DNA from: Actinomyces sp. oral taxon 448 str. F0400
GTDB taxonomy: Bacteria > Actinomycetota > Actinomycetes > Actinomycetales > Actinomycetaceae
Direction of reading: 5' to 3'
Assembly: GCF_000220835.1 (NCBI RefSeq)
Contig: NZ_GL985606.1
Coordinates: 2,663,646-2,727,645 of the forward strand
Length of the DNA stretch: 64,000 bases
The notes below the pieces were generated by a model. The model was given only the letters and a program-made list of their open reading frames with translations, was not told the DNA's origin and did not search any database. Position 1 is the stretch's first letter, and every line of letters begins with the position of its first letter. The translations under genes were made by a program, and so were the position numbers. Positions 46,175-55,449 of this stretch are shown here, one piece after another.

Positions 46175-47121
46175 GCCTTGCCTCCGGACTTGGATGAGGG
46201 ATCGAGGGCGTCGCGCAGGCCATCGCCCATGAAGTTGACGCACACCAGCATGATGACGAGCACGCCGGAGGGGGCTAGGAAGATCCAGGGCGAGGTGGTG
46301 GCCGCCGTCTGGCCCTCGGCGATAAGAGTCCCGAGCGAAGTATTGGGGGGCTGCACGCCGAAGCCGAAGTAGGACAGCGTCGTCTCGCTCATGACAGCCA
46401 GGGCCAGGCCCACAGTGGCATCGACAATGAGCAGAGAAGCTATGTTCGGCAGAATGTGGCGAACGATGATGACAATGCTCCTGACATTCATGAAACGGGC
46501 GGCCGCGACGTAGTCCAGAGTCTTGACGCTGAGCGTGAGCGAGCGCACCACGCGCGCGGTGAGCATCCAGCCGAAGCCGGCCAGCAGCACGATGAACAGA
46601 GCGATGGAGCCGCGATTCGCGCCGGCGCGCTGGGACAGGATCGCGATGATGAGGAAGGACGGCACCACCAGGAGGAGGTCCGTCAACCACAGCGCGACGC
46701 GCTCCCACCAGCCGCCGAAATAGGCCGCTGTGGAGCCGATGACCGCGGCGATAGCGGTTTGAAGAAGAGCGACGCACACACCGATGACCAGGGACTTGCG
46801 CGTGCCCTCGACCGTCATGGCGAACACGTCGCGTCCGCCCTGGGTCGTGCCGAACCAGTGCTCGGCGGAAGGCGGCTGGAGGAAGCCGCCGGAGTCGACC
46901 TGCGTGAACTCCCAGCGTCCCAGGCGGTTGCCGACGAGGGCGAAGAGCACCACGAGGAGGAAGCCGACAATGCCGATCACGGCGGAGGGGTTGCGCACGA
47001 AGCGCCGGGCGATCAGCTGCCGCCGCGACAGACGCCTCCTGCCCTGGCTGCCGTCCCGGCCGGGCGCGTCCTCGACGGCCCCGGTAGTGGCCGCCTGCGC
47101 GACCTGGTGGATGTCCGACAC
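46171..47121 (-). CDS. Oligopeptide ABC transporter permease (OppC type)
   Basis: 316 residues. A cytoplasmic N-terminus with [20 protein letters not shown] precedes helix one; six membrane segments in total. The EAA docking loop reads [20 protein letters not shown], then RHILPN. GTG 47121 follows the stop of the first permease after 3 nt and the gene overlaps the ATPase gene. It forms the translocation channel with the 47125 permease. Confidence 0.9.
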   Translation of the reverse strand: MSDIHQVAQAATTGAVEDAPGRDGSQGRRRLSRRQLIARRFVRNPSAVIGIVGFLLVVLFALVGNRLGRWEFTQVDSGGFLQPPSAEHWFGTTQGGRDVFAMTVEGTRKSLVIGVCVALLQTAIAAVIGSTAAYFGGWWERVALWLTDLLLVVPSFLIIAILSQRAGANRGSIALFIVLLAGFGWMLTARVVRSLTLSVKTLDYVAAARFMNVRSIVIIVRHILPNIASLLIVDATVGLALAVMSETTLSYFGFGVQPPNTSLGTLIAEGQTAATTSPWIFLAPSGVLVIMLVCVNFMGDGLRDALDPSSKSGGKA

Positions 47122-47124
47122 GGC

Positions 47125-48084
47125 TCAGCCCACCCTCACCCTGGGGTCGACGATCGCGACGAACACGTCGGACAGGAGCGCCCCGGTCAGGGTGCACAGC
47201 CCGGAGAAGGCGACGACGGCGGTGGCGCCGTTGATATCCATCTGGGAGATCGAATTGACCGAGTACTCCCCGATGCCGTGCCAGGTGTAGACGCGTTCGG
47301 TGACGGCCGCGCCGGTGAACAGAGTGGCCAGGGCGAAGGCGAAGTAGGTGGCCATGGGGATGAGGGCGGTGCGCAGCGCATGACGGGTGACGGCCTTGCG
47401 CTTAACCAGACCCTTCGCCCGGGCAGTGCGCACGTAGTCGGCCCCCAGGGTGTCGAGCATGAGGTTGCGCTGGTAGCGCGAGTAGGTGGCGATGCCCCCC
47501 AGGGACATGGACAGGGTCGGCAGCAGGAGGTGCTGAAGCTGTCCGACGACGCCGTCGCCCATACCCGTGAATTCGAATAGCTGGTAGCCCGTCGCCCGGT
47601 TGATCTGCACGGCGGCCACCTGCAGCAGGATCGCGAGAACCATGACGGGTGTGGAGATCACGAGCATGGACAGAAGGGTGGCGATGCGGTCGGCGACCGA
47701 GTACTGGCGGGTGGCGGTCCACGCCCCGAGCGCGACTCCGCCGATCATGCCGATGAACGCGCCGAGGAAGACCAGGCGCACCGACACCAGGATCTTGGCG
47801 CCCATCATGCCGTTGATGCTCGCCCCCTTGGGGGTCATGCCCCAGTCCCAATGGAGGACGACGCCCTTGAGCCAGGTGACGTAGCGGCCCCAGACCGGCA
47901 GGTCGTGACTGATGTTGTACTCGGCGAGCGAGGCGTTGACCGCATCCCAGTTGAGGCGCGGATCACCGCGATCCCACAGGGTTGCCGGGTCCAGCGTGGC
48001 CGAGGCCATCAGATAGGCCATCGACGTCGCGATGAACAGCAGAATCGCGTAGTTCGCGATCCTTCTCGCTAGATATGGGAGCAT
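47125..48084 (-). CDS. Oligopeptide ABC transporter permease (OppB type)
   Basis: 319 residues, six membrane segments. It begins [20 protein letters not shown], typical of OppB/DppB. The EAA loop reads [20 protein letters not shown] then TRHALR. The long periplasmic loop after helix one ([20 protein letters not shown]) is normal. ATG 48084 has GGAGAGAAGA upstream. It is the first gene of operon 1; the 263-bp gap before it should hold the promoter. Confidence 0.9.
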   Translation of the reverse strand: MLPYLARRIANYAILLFIATSMAYLMASATLDPATLWDRGDPRLNWDAVNASLAEYNISHDLPVWGRYVTWLKGVVLHWDWGMTPKGASINGMMGAKILVSVRLVFLGAFIGMIGGVALGAWTATRQYSVADRIATLLSMLVISTPVMVLAILLQVAAVQINRATGYQLFEFTGMGDGVVGQLQHLLLPTLSMSLGGIATYSRYQRNLMLDTLGADYVRTARAKGLVKRKAVTRHALRTALIPMATYFAFALATLFTGAAVTERVYTWHGIGEYSVNSISQMDINGATAVVAFSGLCTLTGALLSDVFVAIVDPRVRVG

Positions 48085-48347
48085 TCGGTCTTCTCTCCGG
48101 AATACCGGTGGGGTTCGGGCGGGCGACGAGAACCCGCTCGGCCGGTGTGCGGACATCCCCGCCGGCACCGCGCTCAGCCCCCAGAGGGCCGAGTGCCGCA
48201 TGTCGACGGTACCGGGCAACGATACCCGCGCCCCGACATCAAACGTACACACTCCGCGCGATACGCATCACACGGAAACGGGCCGATGCCGGTCCCGGCG
48301 TCAGGGCCGGCGCGTCGGCGCGGCCACCGCCGACGTGCCGACGCGTC

Positions 48348-50231
48348 TTAGCCCGCTCCCCCGTAAAGGGCGATTCTCGCGCCCGGAACGGCGTCGATGA
48401 GCTCGCGCGTGTAGTCCTCGTGCGGGTCGGCGAACAGGGCGTCCGCGTGACCGGTTTCGACCACTCTCCCCTTCTCCATGACCACGATATCGTCGGCGAT
48501 CTGCCGTACGACGGCCAGATCGTGGGTGATGAAGAGGTAGGTCAGGTTCAGCTCGGCCTGCAACCCGGCCAGCAGCCGCAGGATCTGAGCCTGGACGAGC
48601 ACGTCGAGGGCGGAGACGGCCTCGTCGAGCACGACGATCTCCGGCCGCAGGGCCAGCGCGCGGGCGATGGCCACCCGCTGGCGCTGACCGCCGGAAAGCT
48701 CATTGGGGTAGCGCCGCATGACCGAGCGCGGCAGGGCGACCATGTCGAGCAGCTCGCAGATGCGCTTGGTGCGCTCGGTGCGGTTTCCCACGCGATGCAC
48801 CCGCAGCGGCTCCTCGATGACCCGGTAGATGGAGTACATCGGATCGAGCGATCCGTAAGGGTTCTGGAAGACCGGCTGCATGATGCGCCGCAGATCGAAC
48901 AGCTGCTTGCGCCCCAGAGTCGACAGATCGACGCCGTTGTGGAAGACCCTGCCCTCGGTGGGGTCGATGAGGTTGAGGATCATGTTGGCCACGGTGGACT
49001 TGCCCGATCCGGACTCGCCGACCAGCGCCGTCGTCGTGGCGCGGCGCACCCCGAAGGTGACGTCGTCGACGGCGCGAATGCGGGCGTCGGCGCCCCTGGC
49101 CCCGCGCACGTCGAAAACCTTGGTCAGATGCTCCACCCGCAGGATCTCGGGGGCGTCCTCCGCGATCTCGCGGACACCCAGCTCATCGGAGGCGACACGG
49201 ATGCCCTCGGCGCGCGCGGCCTCGATGCGGTGGGACGCCAACGAGGGGGCGGCCTCGACGAGTCGCCGGGTGTAGGGGTGGCGCGGGTTCTGGAGCACCT
49301 CCAGGCTCGGCCCCGACTCGACGACGCGTCCGCGATGCATGACAACGACCTGCTCGGCACGCTCCGCGGCCAGGCCGAGGTCGTGGGTCACCAGGAGCAT
49401 CGCCGTGCCCAGCTCATGGGTCAGCCGCCCGAGGTGATCCAGGATGCGGCGCTGGACAGTCACATCCAGGGCGCTGGTCGGCTCGTCGGCAATGAGCAGG
49501 CGGGGACGCGCAGCCAGACCGATGGCGATGAGGGCGCGCTGACGCATGCCGCCGGAGAACTCGTGCGGGTACTGCTTAGCGCGGCGGGCGGCGTCCGGCA
49601 GGCCGACGTCCTCCAGCAGGAGGGCCACCTGCTCGGCGACGGAGATCCTGCCGGAGGGGACGGAGGCGATCCCGCCGGCCTTCCGCCTGCCGTGACCATC
49701 CGTCCGATCGCCCGCGACCTCGTCCCGCTCACCCCCATCCCGGGTGTCCTCATCGGCTGCGGCGATGATAGCGAGACGATCATCGGCGACGCCGGCCAGC
49801 CCGTTGGCGCGCAGCGTCTCACGCACCTGGAAGCCGATGGACCACACCGGGTTGAGATTGGTCATGGGATCCTGCGGGACCATCCCGATCTCACTGCCGC
49901 GCAGCCGCCGCATGCGGCGCTCGGGAACACGGGTGATGTCCTCGTCCCCGAGCAGGATGCGGCCCCCGGTCACGCGCCCGGTTCCCGGCAGCAGACCGAT
50001 GATGGCGTTGGCCAGGGTGGACTTACCCGAACCCGATTCCCCGACGACGGCCAGGCTCTGGCCCGGGTAGATCGTCAGATTCGCCCGGCGGACGGCCGGA
50101 ACCAGCCCGGTGGAGGAGCGAAAGGCCACATCGAGGTCCTCGATGCGCAATAGCGCCCCGTCATCGACCTCGATCCGGGTGCCAGTGCCGTCAACGACGT
50201 CGTCGGTGGTCGTGGTGTCATCAGTAGTCAC
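48348..50231 (-). CDS. Dipeptide/oligopeptide ABC transporter, fused double ATPase
   Basis: 627 residues. First ATPase: [48 protein letters not shown]. Second: [47 protein letters not shown] (DEA rather than DEP). A polar, Asp/Arg/Gly-rich insertion (about residues 155-190, EDTRDGGERDEVAGDRTDGH) interrupts the first domain between its Q-loop and signature. Unlike the operon 1 ATPase, it lacks the Cys-rich tails. GTG 50231 overlaps the permease stop (GTGA). Last gene of operon 2. Confidence 0.93.
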   Translation of the reverse strand: MTTDDTTTTDDVVDGTGTRIEVDDGALLRIEDLDVAFRSSTGLVPAVRRANLTIYPGQSLAVVGESGSGKSTLANAIIGLLPGTGRVTGGRILLGDEDITRVPERRMRRLRGSEIGMVPQDPMTNLNPVWSIGFQVRETLRANGLAGVADDRLAIIAAADEDTRDGGERDEVAGDRTDGHGRRKAGGIASVPSGRISVAEQVALLLEDVGLPDAARRAKQYPHEFSGGMRQRALIAIGLAARPRLLIADEPTSALDVTVQRRILDHLGRLTHELGTAMLLVTHDLGLAAERAEQVVVMHRGRVVESGPSLEVLQNPRHPYTRRLVEAAPSLASHRIEAARAEGIRVASDELGVREIAEDAPEILRVEHLTKVFDVRGARGADARIRAVDDVTFGVRRATTTALVGESGSGKSTVANMILNLIDPTEGRVFHNGVDLSTLGRKQLFDLRRIMQPVFQNPYGSLDPMYSIYRVIEEPLRVHRVGNRTERTKRICELLDMVALPRSVMRRYPNELSGGQRQRVAIARALALRPEIVVLDEAVSALDVLVQAQILRLLAGLQAELNLTYLFITHDLAVVRQIADDIVVMEKGRVVETGHADALFADPHEDYTRELIDAVPGARIALYGGAG

Positions 50232-51208
50232 GTGCGAGCCTTCGGGTCGAGAGCGTCGCGCACCGCATCGCCCATCATGACGAAGCCGAGCACGGTGAGC
50301 GCCAGGGCGCCCGCGGGGTAGAACAGAACGGAGATGTGGTCGCGCAGAGCACCCTGAGCGGTGGCGATGTCGGAGCCCCAGGAGATCACCGACGGAGGCA
50401 GACCGATCCCCAGGAAGGACAAGGTGGCCTCGGAGACGATGAAGACGCCGAGCTGGACGGTGGCGGTGACAATAATCGGCGCGGCGGCATTGGGCAGGAC
50501 ATGGCGGGTCAGGAGGGCCAGACGGCCGCTGCCGAGCGAAGTCGAGGCGGTGATGAAGTCCTCATTCTTCACACTCATGACCGCACCCCGGGTAATGCGG
50601 GCAATTTGCGGCCACCCGAACAGCGCCAGCACGGTGACGACGGTGAGGATGGAGGTCCTGTCCTTGAACATCTGCATGACGACAATGGCGGCCAGCACGA
50701 AGGGAACGGCGAAAAATACGTCGGTGATGCGCGAGAGCAGCGCGTCGAAGAAGCCGCCGAAGAACCCCGCCAGAGCACCGATGAGCCCGCCGCTCACGGT
50801 GACGATGAGCGTGGTGAGCACGCCGACGGCCACCGACGCACGGGCGCCGTACACGGTCCGGGAGAAGACGTCGCAGCCCTGCTGGTCGAAGCCGAAGGGG
50901 TGCTGAGCGCTCGAGGGGCCGTAGGAATTGTCCAGCCGGCAGTAGGTGGGAGTGGCACGGGCGATCAGGCCGGGCGCCACGGCGAGCAGGAGGGCGCCCG
51001 CGATGAGCAGGGCGGAGACCCAGAAGATGGGACGACGACGCAGCTGCTTCCACGCCTCTCCCCACATCGAGGAGGGGGCGGAGTCGTCGGCGACGGCGTC
51101 GACGGCGCCCAGTCCCTGCTCATCGGTCGCGGCGACAACGTGCTCCTGGCCCGGTCGGACGCGCCGCCTCCCAGGCTCATTCACGATGCTCTCAGAGGTC
51201 TCAGACAT
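50228..51208 (-). CDS. Dipeptide/oligopeptide ABC transporter permease (DppC type)
   Basis: 326 residues. A polar N-terminal extension of ~55 residues ends with WKQLRRRPIFWVSALLIAGA. The family mark HPFGFDQQGCDVFSRTVYGA lies in the first periplasmic loop. The EAA loop reads VKNEDFITASTSLGSGRLAL then LTRHVLPN. ATG 51208 lies within the last codons of the preceding permease (8-bp overlap). Confidence 0.9.
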   Translation of the reverse strand: MSETSESIVNEPGRRRVRPGQEHVVAATDEQGLGAVDAVADDSAPSSMWGEAWKQLRRRPIFWVSALLIAGALLLAVAPGLIARATPTYCRLDNSYGPSSAQHPFGFDQQGCDVFSRTVYGARASVAVGVLTTLIVTVSGGLIGALAGFFGGFFDALLSRITDVFFAVPFVLAAIVVMQMFKDRTSILTVVTVLALFGWPQIARITRGAVMSVKNEDFITASTSLGSGRLALLTRHVLPNAAAPIIVTATVQLGVFIVSEATLSFLGIGLPPSVISWGSDIATAQGALRDHISVLFYPAGALALTVLGFVMMGDAVRDALDPKART

Positions 51209-52136
51209 AGCGGATCCTCGGGTCGAGGGCGGCGTACAGGAGGTCGACGAGAAGGTTCGAGATGATGAACACGAGGATGAGCACCGTCGTGAAGGCGACG
51301 ACCGTGGGCCCCTCCCCGTTGAGGATAGCCCGGTAAAGCGTCCCGCCCACACCGTTGATGTTGAAGATGCCCTCGGTGACGATGGCCCCGCCCATGAGCG
51401 AGCCCAAGTCGGCACCGAGGAAGGTGACCACGGGCACCAATGAGTTACGCAGGACATGGACGATCATCACTCGGCCGCCGGACAGGCCCTTGGCGCGCGC
51501 CGTACGGACGTGATCAGCTGAGAGGTTCTCCCCCACCTGGGTGCGCGTCAACCGCAGAACGTAGGCGAAGGAGACCGCCCCGAGCACGAGTGCGGGCATG
51601 AGCAGCTCCTTGAGCCCCGGGGCGTTCCCGGCGGTCACCGGCAGCCAACCGAGCTTGACGCCGACGAAGAACTGCAGGAGGAAGCCGATGACGAAAGTCG
51701 GCACGGCGATGACGACGAGGGACAGGACCAGGACCGTGGCGTCGAAGAGCCGCCCCTTGCGCATGCCGGCGACCATGCCGATGACGATCCCGGCCACCGT
51801 TTCGACAGCGAGGGCCATGACCGAGAGCCTGATGGTCACCGGGTAGGCCTCCGCGAGGACATCGACGATCGGTCTGGACCCGCGGATGGTTGTTCCCAGG
51901 TCGAAGGTCGCTATCCCCTTGAGAAACAGGAGGTACTGGACGAGGAAGGGCTTGTCCAGGTTGTACTGGGCGCGGATCTGCTCCTGGAGGGCGGGGCTGA
52001 GGGCGCGGTCCCCGCCCAGGGCGGAGACCGGGTCCCCCGGCAGTGCGAAGACCATGGCGTAGATGAGCAGCGTGGCCCCGAAGAAGACGGGGATCATCTG
52101 CAGGAGCCTGCGTCCGGCGTAGCGGAGCATCGGCAT
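51201..52136 (-). CDS. Dipeptide/oligopeptide ABC transporter permease (DppB type)
   Basis: 311 residues, six membrane segments. The start LRYAGRRLLQMIPVFFGATL and LPGDPVSALGGDRALSPALQ are typical of the DppB/OppB group. The EAA loop reads [20 protein letters not shown]. It ends DPRIRYV. ATG 52136 (or the ATG two codons on). It follows the binding-protein gene by about 150 bp. Confidence 0.9.
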   Translation of the reverse strand: MPMLRYAGRRLLQMIPVFFGATLLIYAMVFALPGDPVSALGGDRALSPALQEQIRAQYNLDKPFLVQYLLFLKGIATFDLGTTIRGSRPIVDVLAEAYPVTIRLSVMALAVETVAGIVIGMVAGMRKGRLFDATVLVLSLVVIAVPTFVIGFLLQFFVGVKLGWLPVTAGNAPGLKELLMPALVLGAVSFAYVLRLTRTQVGENLSADHVRTARAKGLSGGRVMIVHVLRNSLVPVVTFLGADLGSLMGGAIVTEGIFNINGVGGTLYRAILNGEGPTVVAFTTVLILVFIISNLLVDLLYAALDPRIRYV

Positions 52137-52285
52137 CTCCTTGTCAGCGGGTGGGAGGGTGCGGGGCGGACGGGTGCGAACGGTGCAGCGCGAGCGGGGC
52201 GCGGCGCCCGGTGGCCCGACGAGGCGGCCGGACGAGCGGGGCGCGCCGAGCCGATGCCGCCGACGGAAGTCGAATCAGTATCGGA

Positions 52286-53932
52286 TCAGTACTGGGCGAT
52301 GGCCTCCGCATTGGCCCACTGGTTCTTGGCCTCGGTCTCGTCGTACTGGAGAACCTCATTACCGGGAACCCGATCCGTCCACCCGTGGATGGCGGGGCTG
52401 GTGAAGTCCGAGGCGGGGGTGCGGGTGCTGTAGTACAGGGTGTCGCAGATCTGCTTGCGGTTGATGGCACGGGACAGGGCGGCGCGGCGGGCACGGCCCT
52501 CATCATCCATCTTCCAGTGCTCGACGTCGGTTCTGATGGCGAAGCACTGGATGACGGCGCCGGGCTGGTTGATCGCGCGGTCGCCGAGGTCATCCGTGAA
52601 GCTCGACAGCGCCGAATTCGGAATGGCGTCGAGCACGTCGAGGGAGTTGGAGCGCAGGTCGTTGTAAGCGGCGTCGTAATCGGTGTAGATGACGAAGGTG
52701 ATGCCCTCGTTCTGGGCCTGACGATTGCCCTGATAGGTCGCACTCTTGGTGAGCACGACCTGGGAGTTGTGGTCCCACGTGGTCATGCTGTACGGGCCGT
52801 TGCCGATCGGAGCCGCGCCGAAGGCCTCCATGTCGTCATAGGCGGACTCGGGCAGCGGGTAGAAGGCCGCCATGCCCAGTCGCAGCCTGAGGTCGGAGGA
52901 CGGGGCCTTGAGCCGGATCGTGAACGTCAGGTCGTCGATCTTCTCCAGGCCGGTGAGCGTCTCACGGTCCTCCTCATCGGAGAACCCCTCGATGATCTCG
53001 TAATAGCTGCTGTTCAGCTGTTTATTGCCCAGCCTGGCGCCGTAGTTCCACGCATTGATGAACGAATCGGCGGTGACGGGACTGCCGTCGGAGAAGGTCC
53101 AACCGTCCTCGAGCTCGACCGTGAAGTTCTGGTTGTCGTCGGTCTCGATGGACTTGGCGACCTCATTCTTCACGGAGCCGTCCGCCTCGTAGGAGACCAG
53201 ACCGGCGAAGAGCAGATCGACGATGCGGCCGCCGCCCGTCTCATTGGTATTGGTGGGCACCAAAGGATTCTGGGGCTCGGCGTCGTTGACGCGCACGACG
53301 CCGCCGGCGGCGGTGGTGGTGACCGCCTCGTAGCGAGGCATGGCGTTCCAGCCGAAGGTCACGTTACTGACGTTGGTGGAGTAGCCGCCGAAGCCGTTCT
53401 GGTACCACAGCGGGATGACCGGCAGATCCGCGAAGAGCTGCTCCTGGACCTGGGTGTAGAGGTCGAACGCCTCATCGTCGTCCATCGTCTGGGTCGCCCG
53501 ATCCAGAAGGTCGTCGACGGCGGCACTGGAGTACTGGACGTCGTTCGCGCCCGCCCCCGTCTTGAAAGAATTGCTGAGGAAGTCCCCCATGGAGGGGACG
53601 TCGGCCTGCCACCCAGAACGGAAGGCGCCGACGATCGTCCCATCGGTGACCTGCTGGCGCAGCTCGGAGAACTGCGCGTAGGGCAGCGGCTCCATGGACA
53701 TGCCCAGGGTGTTGCTGACGGAGTTGCACACGGCCTCGACCCAGGCCTTGTGCGGTCCGTCCGAGTTGTAGGCGAGAGTAAGTCTGCCGCCGCTGGCAGC
53801 GCCCTCACCGGCCGAGTCGCTCGAGGCGTCATCGCCCGCGGACGTGTCGGAACCGCAGCCGCTGGCGAGCAGCACAGCGGCCGTGGCGGCCCCCAGGCCG
53901 AAACTGCGACGGGAGATCATGGGATTACTCAA
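52286..53932 (-). CDS. Circularly permuted family-5 peptide-binding lipoprotein
   Basis: 548 residues. Leader SRRSFGLGAATAAVLLASGC gives a lipobox Cys. Next comes what is normally the C-terminal lobe: about residues 50-211, LTLAYNSDGPHKAWVEAVCN ... GAFRSGWQADVPSM ... LPVIPLWYQNGFGGYS ... FGWNAMPRY. Then follows what is normally the mature N-terminus: GGVVRVNDAEPQNPLVPTNT ... WTFSDGSPVTADSFINAWNY ... RRAALSRAINRKQICDTLYY ... ending AEAIAQY. Order is thus swapped relative to OppA/DppA, with no frameshift. TTG 53932 is preferred because GGAGG lies 8 nt upstream; ATG 53920 is the alternative. First gene of operon 2. Confidence 0.85.
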   Translation of the reverse strand: MSNPMISRRSFGLGAATAAVLLASGCGSDTSAGDDASSDSAGEGAASGGRLTLAYNSDGPHKAWVEAVCNSVSNTLGMSMEPLPYAQFSELRQQVTDGTIVGAFRSGWQADVPSMGDFLSNSFKTGAGANDVQYSSAAVDDLLDRATQTMDDDEAFDLYTQVQEQLFADLPVIPLWYQNGFGGYSTNVSNVTFGWNAMPRYEAVTTTAAGGVVRVNDAEPQNPLVPTNTNETGGGRIVDLLFAGLVSYEADGSVKNEVAKSIETDDNQNFTVELEDGWTFSDGSPVTADSFINAWNYGARLGNKQLNSSYYEIIEGFSDEEDRETLTGLEKIDDLTFTIRLKAPSSDLRLRLGMAAFYPLPESAYDDMEAFGAAPIGNGPYSMTTWDHNSQVVLTKSATYQGNRQAQNEGITFVIYTDYDAAYNDLRSNSLDVLDAIPNSALSSFTDDLGDRAINQPGAVIQCFAIRTDVEHWKMDDEGRARRAALSRAINRKQICDTLYYSTRTPASDFTSPAIHGWTDRVPGNEVLQYDETEAKNQWANAEAIAQY

Positions 53933-54204
53933 GGGAAGTACCTCCGTACGACATGGCATCGTCGGCAACAGCTGTCTGTGCCCCGAGCAGGGACGTGCCG
54001 ACAGGGTTGAAGCAATTCTAAACTCAATCGGTAACATTCTGGACACAGAAACTCGTTCGAATCGTCCGAACCACCTGCGACGTCGGGCTTGTCGAATCGT
54101 TTAACCTGTTCATATCGCGTCCGCTCGTCCAATCCGGTTCCACCGACTCCGGATCCCGGACCGCCGCCCGCGGGCCGGCATGTCGGTCGTCGAGTCCGTC
54201 GGCC

Positions 54205-55320
54205 TCACCGCGCCCGCCAGGCGTCGGCCAGCAGCGTGTAAGACCGACGGCGCGCGGCGGCGTCGTGAATGCTGGTGACCACCAGGACCTCTTCCAGGCC
54301 CCAGCGCGCGGCGAGTCCGCGCAGGCCGTCGGCGACGGCGTCGGGTGCACCGACGAAGGACAGTCCCATGGAGGCCTCGACGTCCGCGTCCCGTCCTCCG
54401 GCGAGGTCCCGCCAGGCCCGCGGGTCGGCGGTGGGCCGGTCCAGCGGGCCGGGCCTGCCGCCGAGCACGCGCGCAGCACCTGCCATGGCCGTGGAGAACA
54501 GGAACTCGGCCTCCTCGCGCCGGGGGGCGACGACGACATTGACCCCCGCGGCCACGTGCGGGCGGCCGTCGCGCGAGAGCGGGCCGGCGTCATCGGGTCC
54601 GCCGAAGTAGCTGCGGTAGGTGGTGATGACGGCCTCCGCCTGAGCGGGTGCGAAGTGCGAGGCGAAGGTGAAGGGCAGGCCGAGCCTGCCGGCCACGCGC
54701 GCCCCGTTGACCGACGAGCCGAGGATCCAGGTGTCCGGGTCGGTGCCCTCCCCCGGAATCGCCCGTACGCGGCGCTCCGATGCGGCGGGGCGCGCGGCCG
54801 GGGAGTCGGACTCGCAGCCGACCACGGCCGAGGGGGGCAGGAGCGAGCCGGGGACGGCACTCAGGGCGTCGTCGGGGATCGCGCCGAGATAGGCCAGAGT
54901 CTCCAGGACCTCGTTGGCGAAGTGAGCGGGATCGGCATCGCGGCGGCGCAGGGCCGAGGCGGTCAACGGGTCGGTGCCCGGCGCGCGCCCCAGTCCCAGA
55001 CCCACCCGCCCCGGATGAAGGGTGGCGAGCGTGCCGATCTGCTCGGCGATGACCAGGGGCGCATGGTTGGGCAGCATGATGCCGCCGCTGGCGACCCCGA
55101 TGCGCTCAGTGGCCGCCAGGACCTGGCCCATGAGAATGGTCGTGGCCGAGGCGAGGTAGGTGGTCGAGCCGTGGTGCTCGGAGAGCCAGTAGCGGGCGTA
55201 GCCGGCGTCATCGGCGGTGCGGGCCAGGGCGACCATCTCGGCCAGGGCGTCGGCGCGGGTGCGCCCGGCCGAGACCGGAACGAGGTCGAGGACGGACAGC
55301 ACGGGGCGCGCAGGACTCAT
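54205..55320 (-). CDS. LLM-class flavin-dependent oxidoreductase (luciferase-like)
   Basis: 371 residues. SVLDLVPVSAGRTRADALAE and YWLSEHHGSTTYLASATTIL are the hallmarks of the bacterial-luciferase-like group related to E. coli YhbW; RIGVASGGIMLPNHAPLVIA, EQIGTLATLHPGRVGLGLGR and PGTDP follow. The family uses reduced FMN to oxidise small molecules; substrate unknown. ATG 55320 follows a TAGGGT box by 6 nt. It is a single gene, 270 bp from operon 2. Confidence 0.88.
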   Translation of the reverse strand: MSPARPVLSVLDLVPVSAGRTRADALAEMVALARTADDAGYARYWLSEHHGSTTYLASATTILMGQVLAATERIGVASGGIMLPNHAPLVIAEQIGTLATLHPGRVGLGLGRAPGTDPLTASALRRRDADPAHFANEVLETLAYLGAIPDDALSAVPGSLLPPSAVVGCESDSPAARPAASERRVRAIPGEGTDPDTWILGSSVNGARVAGRLGLPFTFASHFAPAQAEAVITTYRSYFGGPDDAGPLSRDGRPHVAAGVNVVVAPRREEAEFLFSTAMAGAARVLGGRPGPLDRPTADPRAWRDLAGGRDADVEASMGLSFVGAPDAVADGLRGLAARWGLEEVLVVTSIHDAAARRRSYTLLADAWRAR

Positions 55321-55326
55321 GCCCGC

Positions 55327-55332
55327 ACCCTA
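55327..55332 (-). promoter_or_regulatory. -10 box of the leaderless LLM oxidoreductase gene
   Basis: TAGGGT on the minus strand, 6 nt before the ATG at 55320. Confidence 0.5.
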
Positions 55333-55449
55333 CGGCGCCGCGAACCGTTTCGCGCCGCGCGGTGCGTCCTTCGCCTGCGCCTCCACCTGGAGTCCCTCAG
55401 CGAACCGTCCCGCGTGGCGCCTCCGATTCCCCGGGGCCTCCCTGGGGCC

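Noticed and set aside
46175-47197. N-terminal extension of the operon 1 double ATPase
   Set aside because: It overlaps the OppC-type permease gene in another frame and has no ABC features; the ATGA overlap at 46174 is a natural start.
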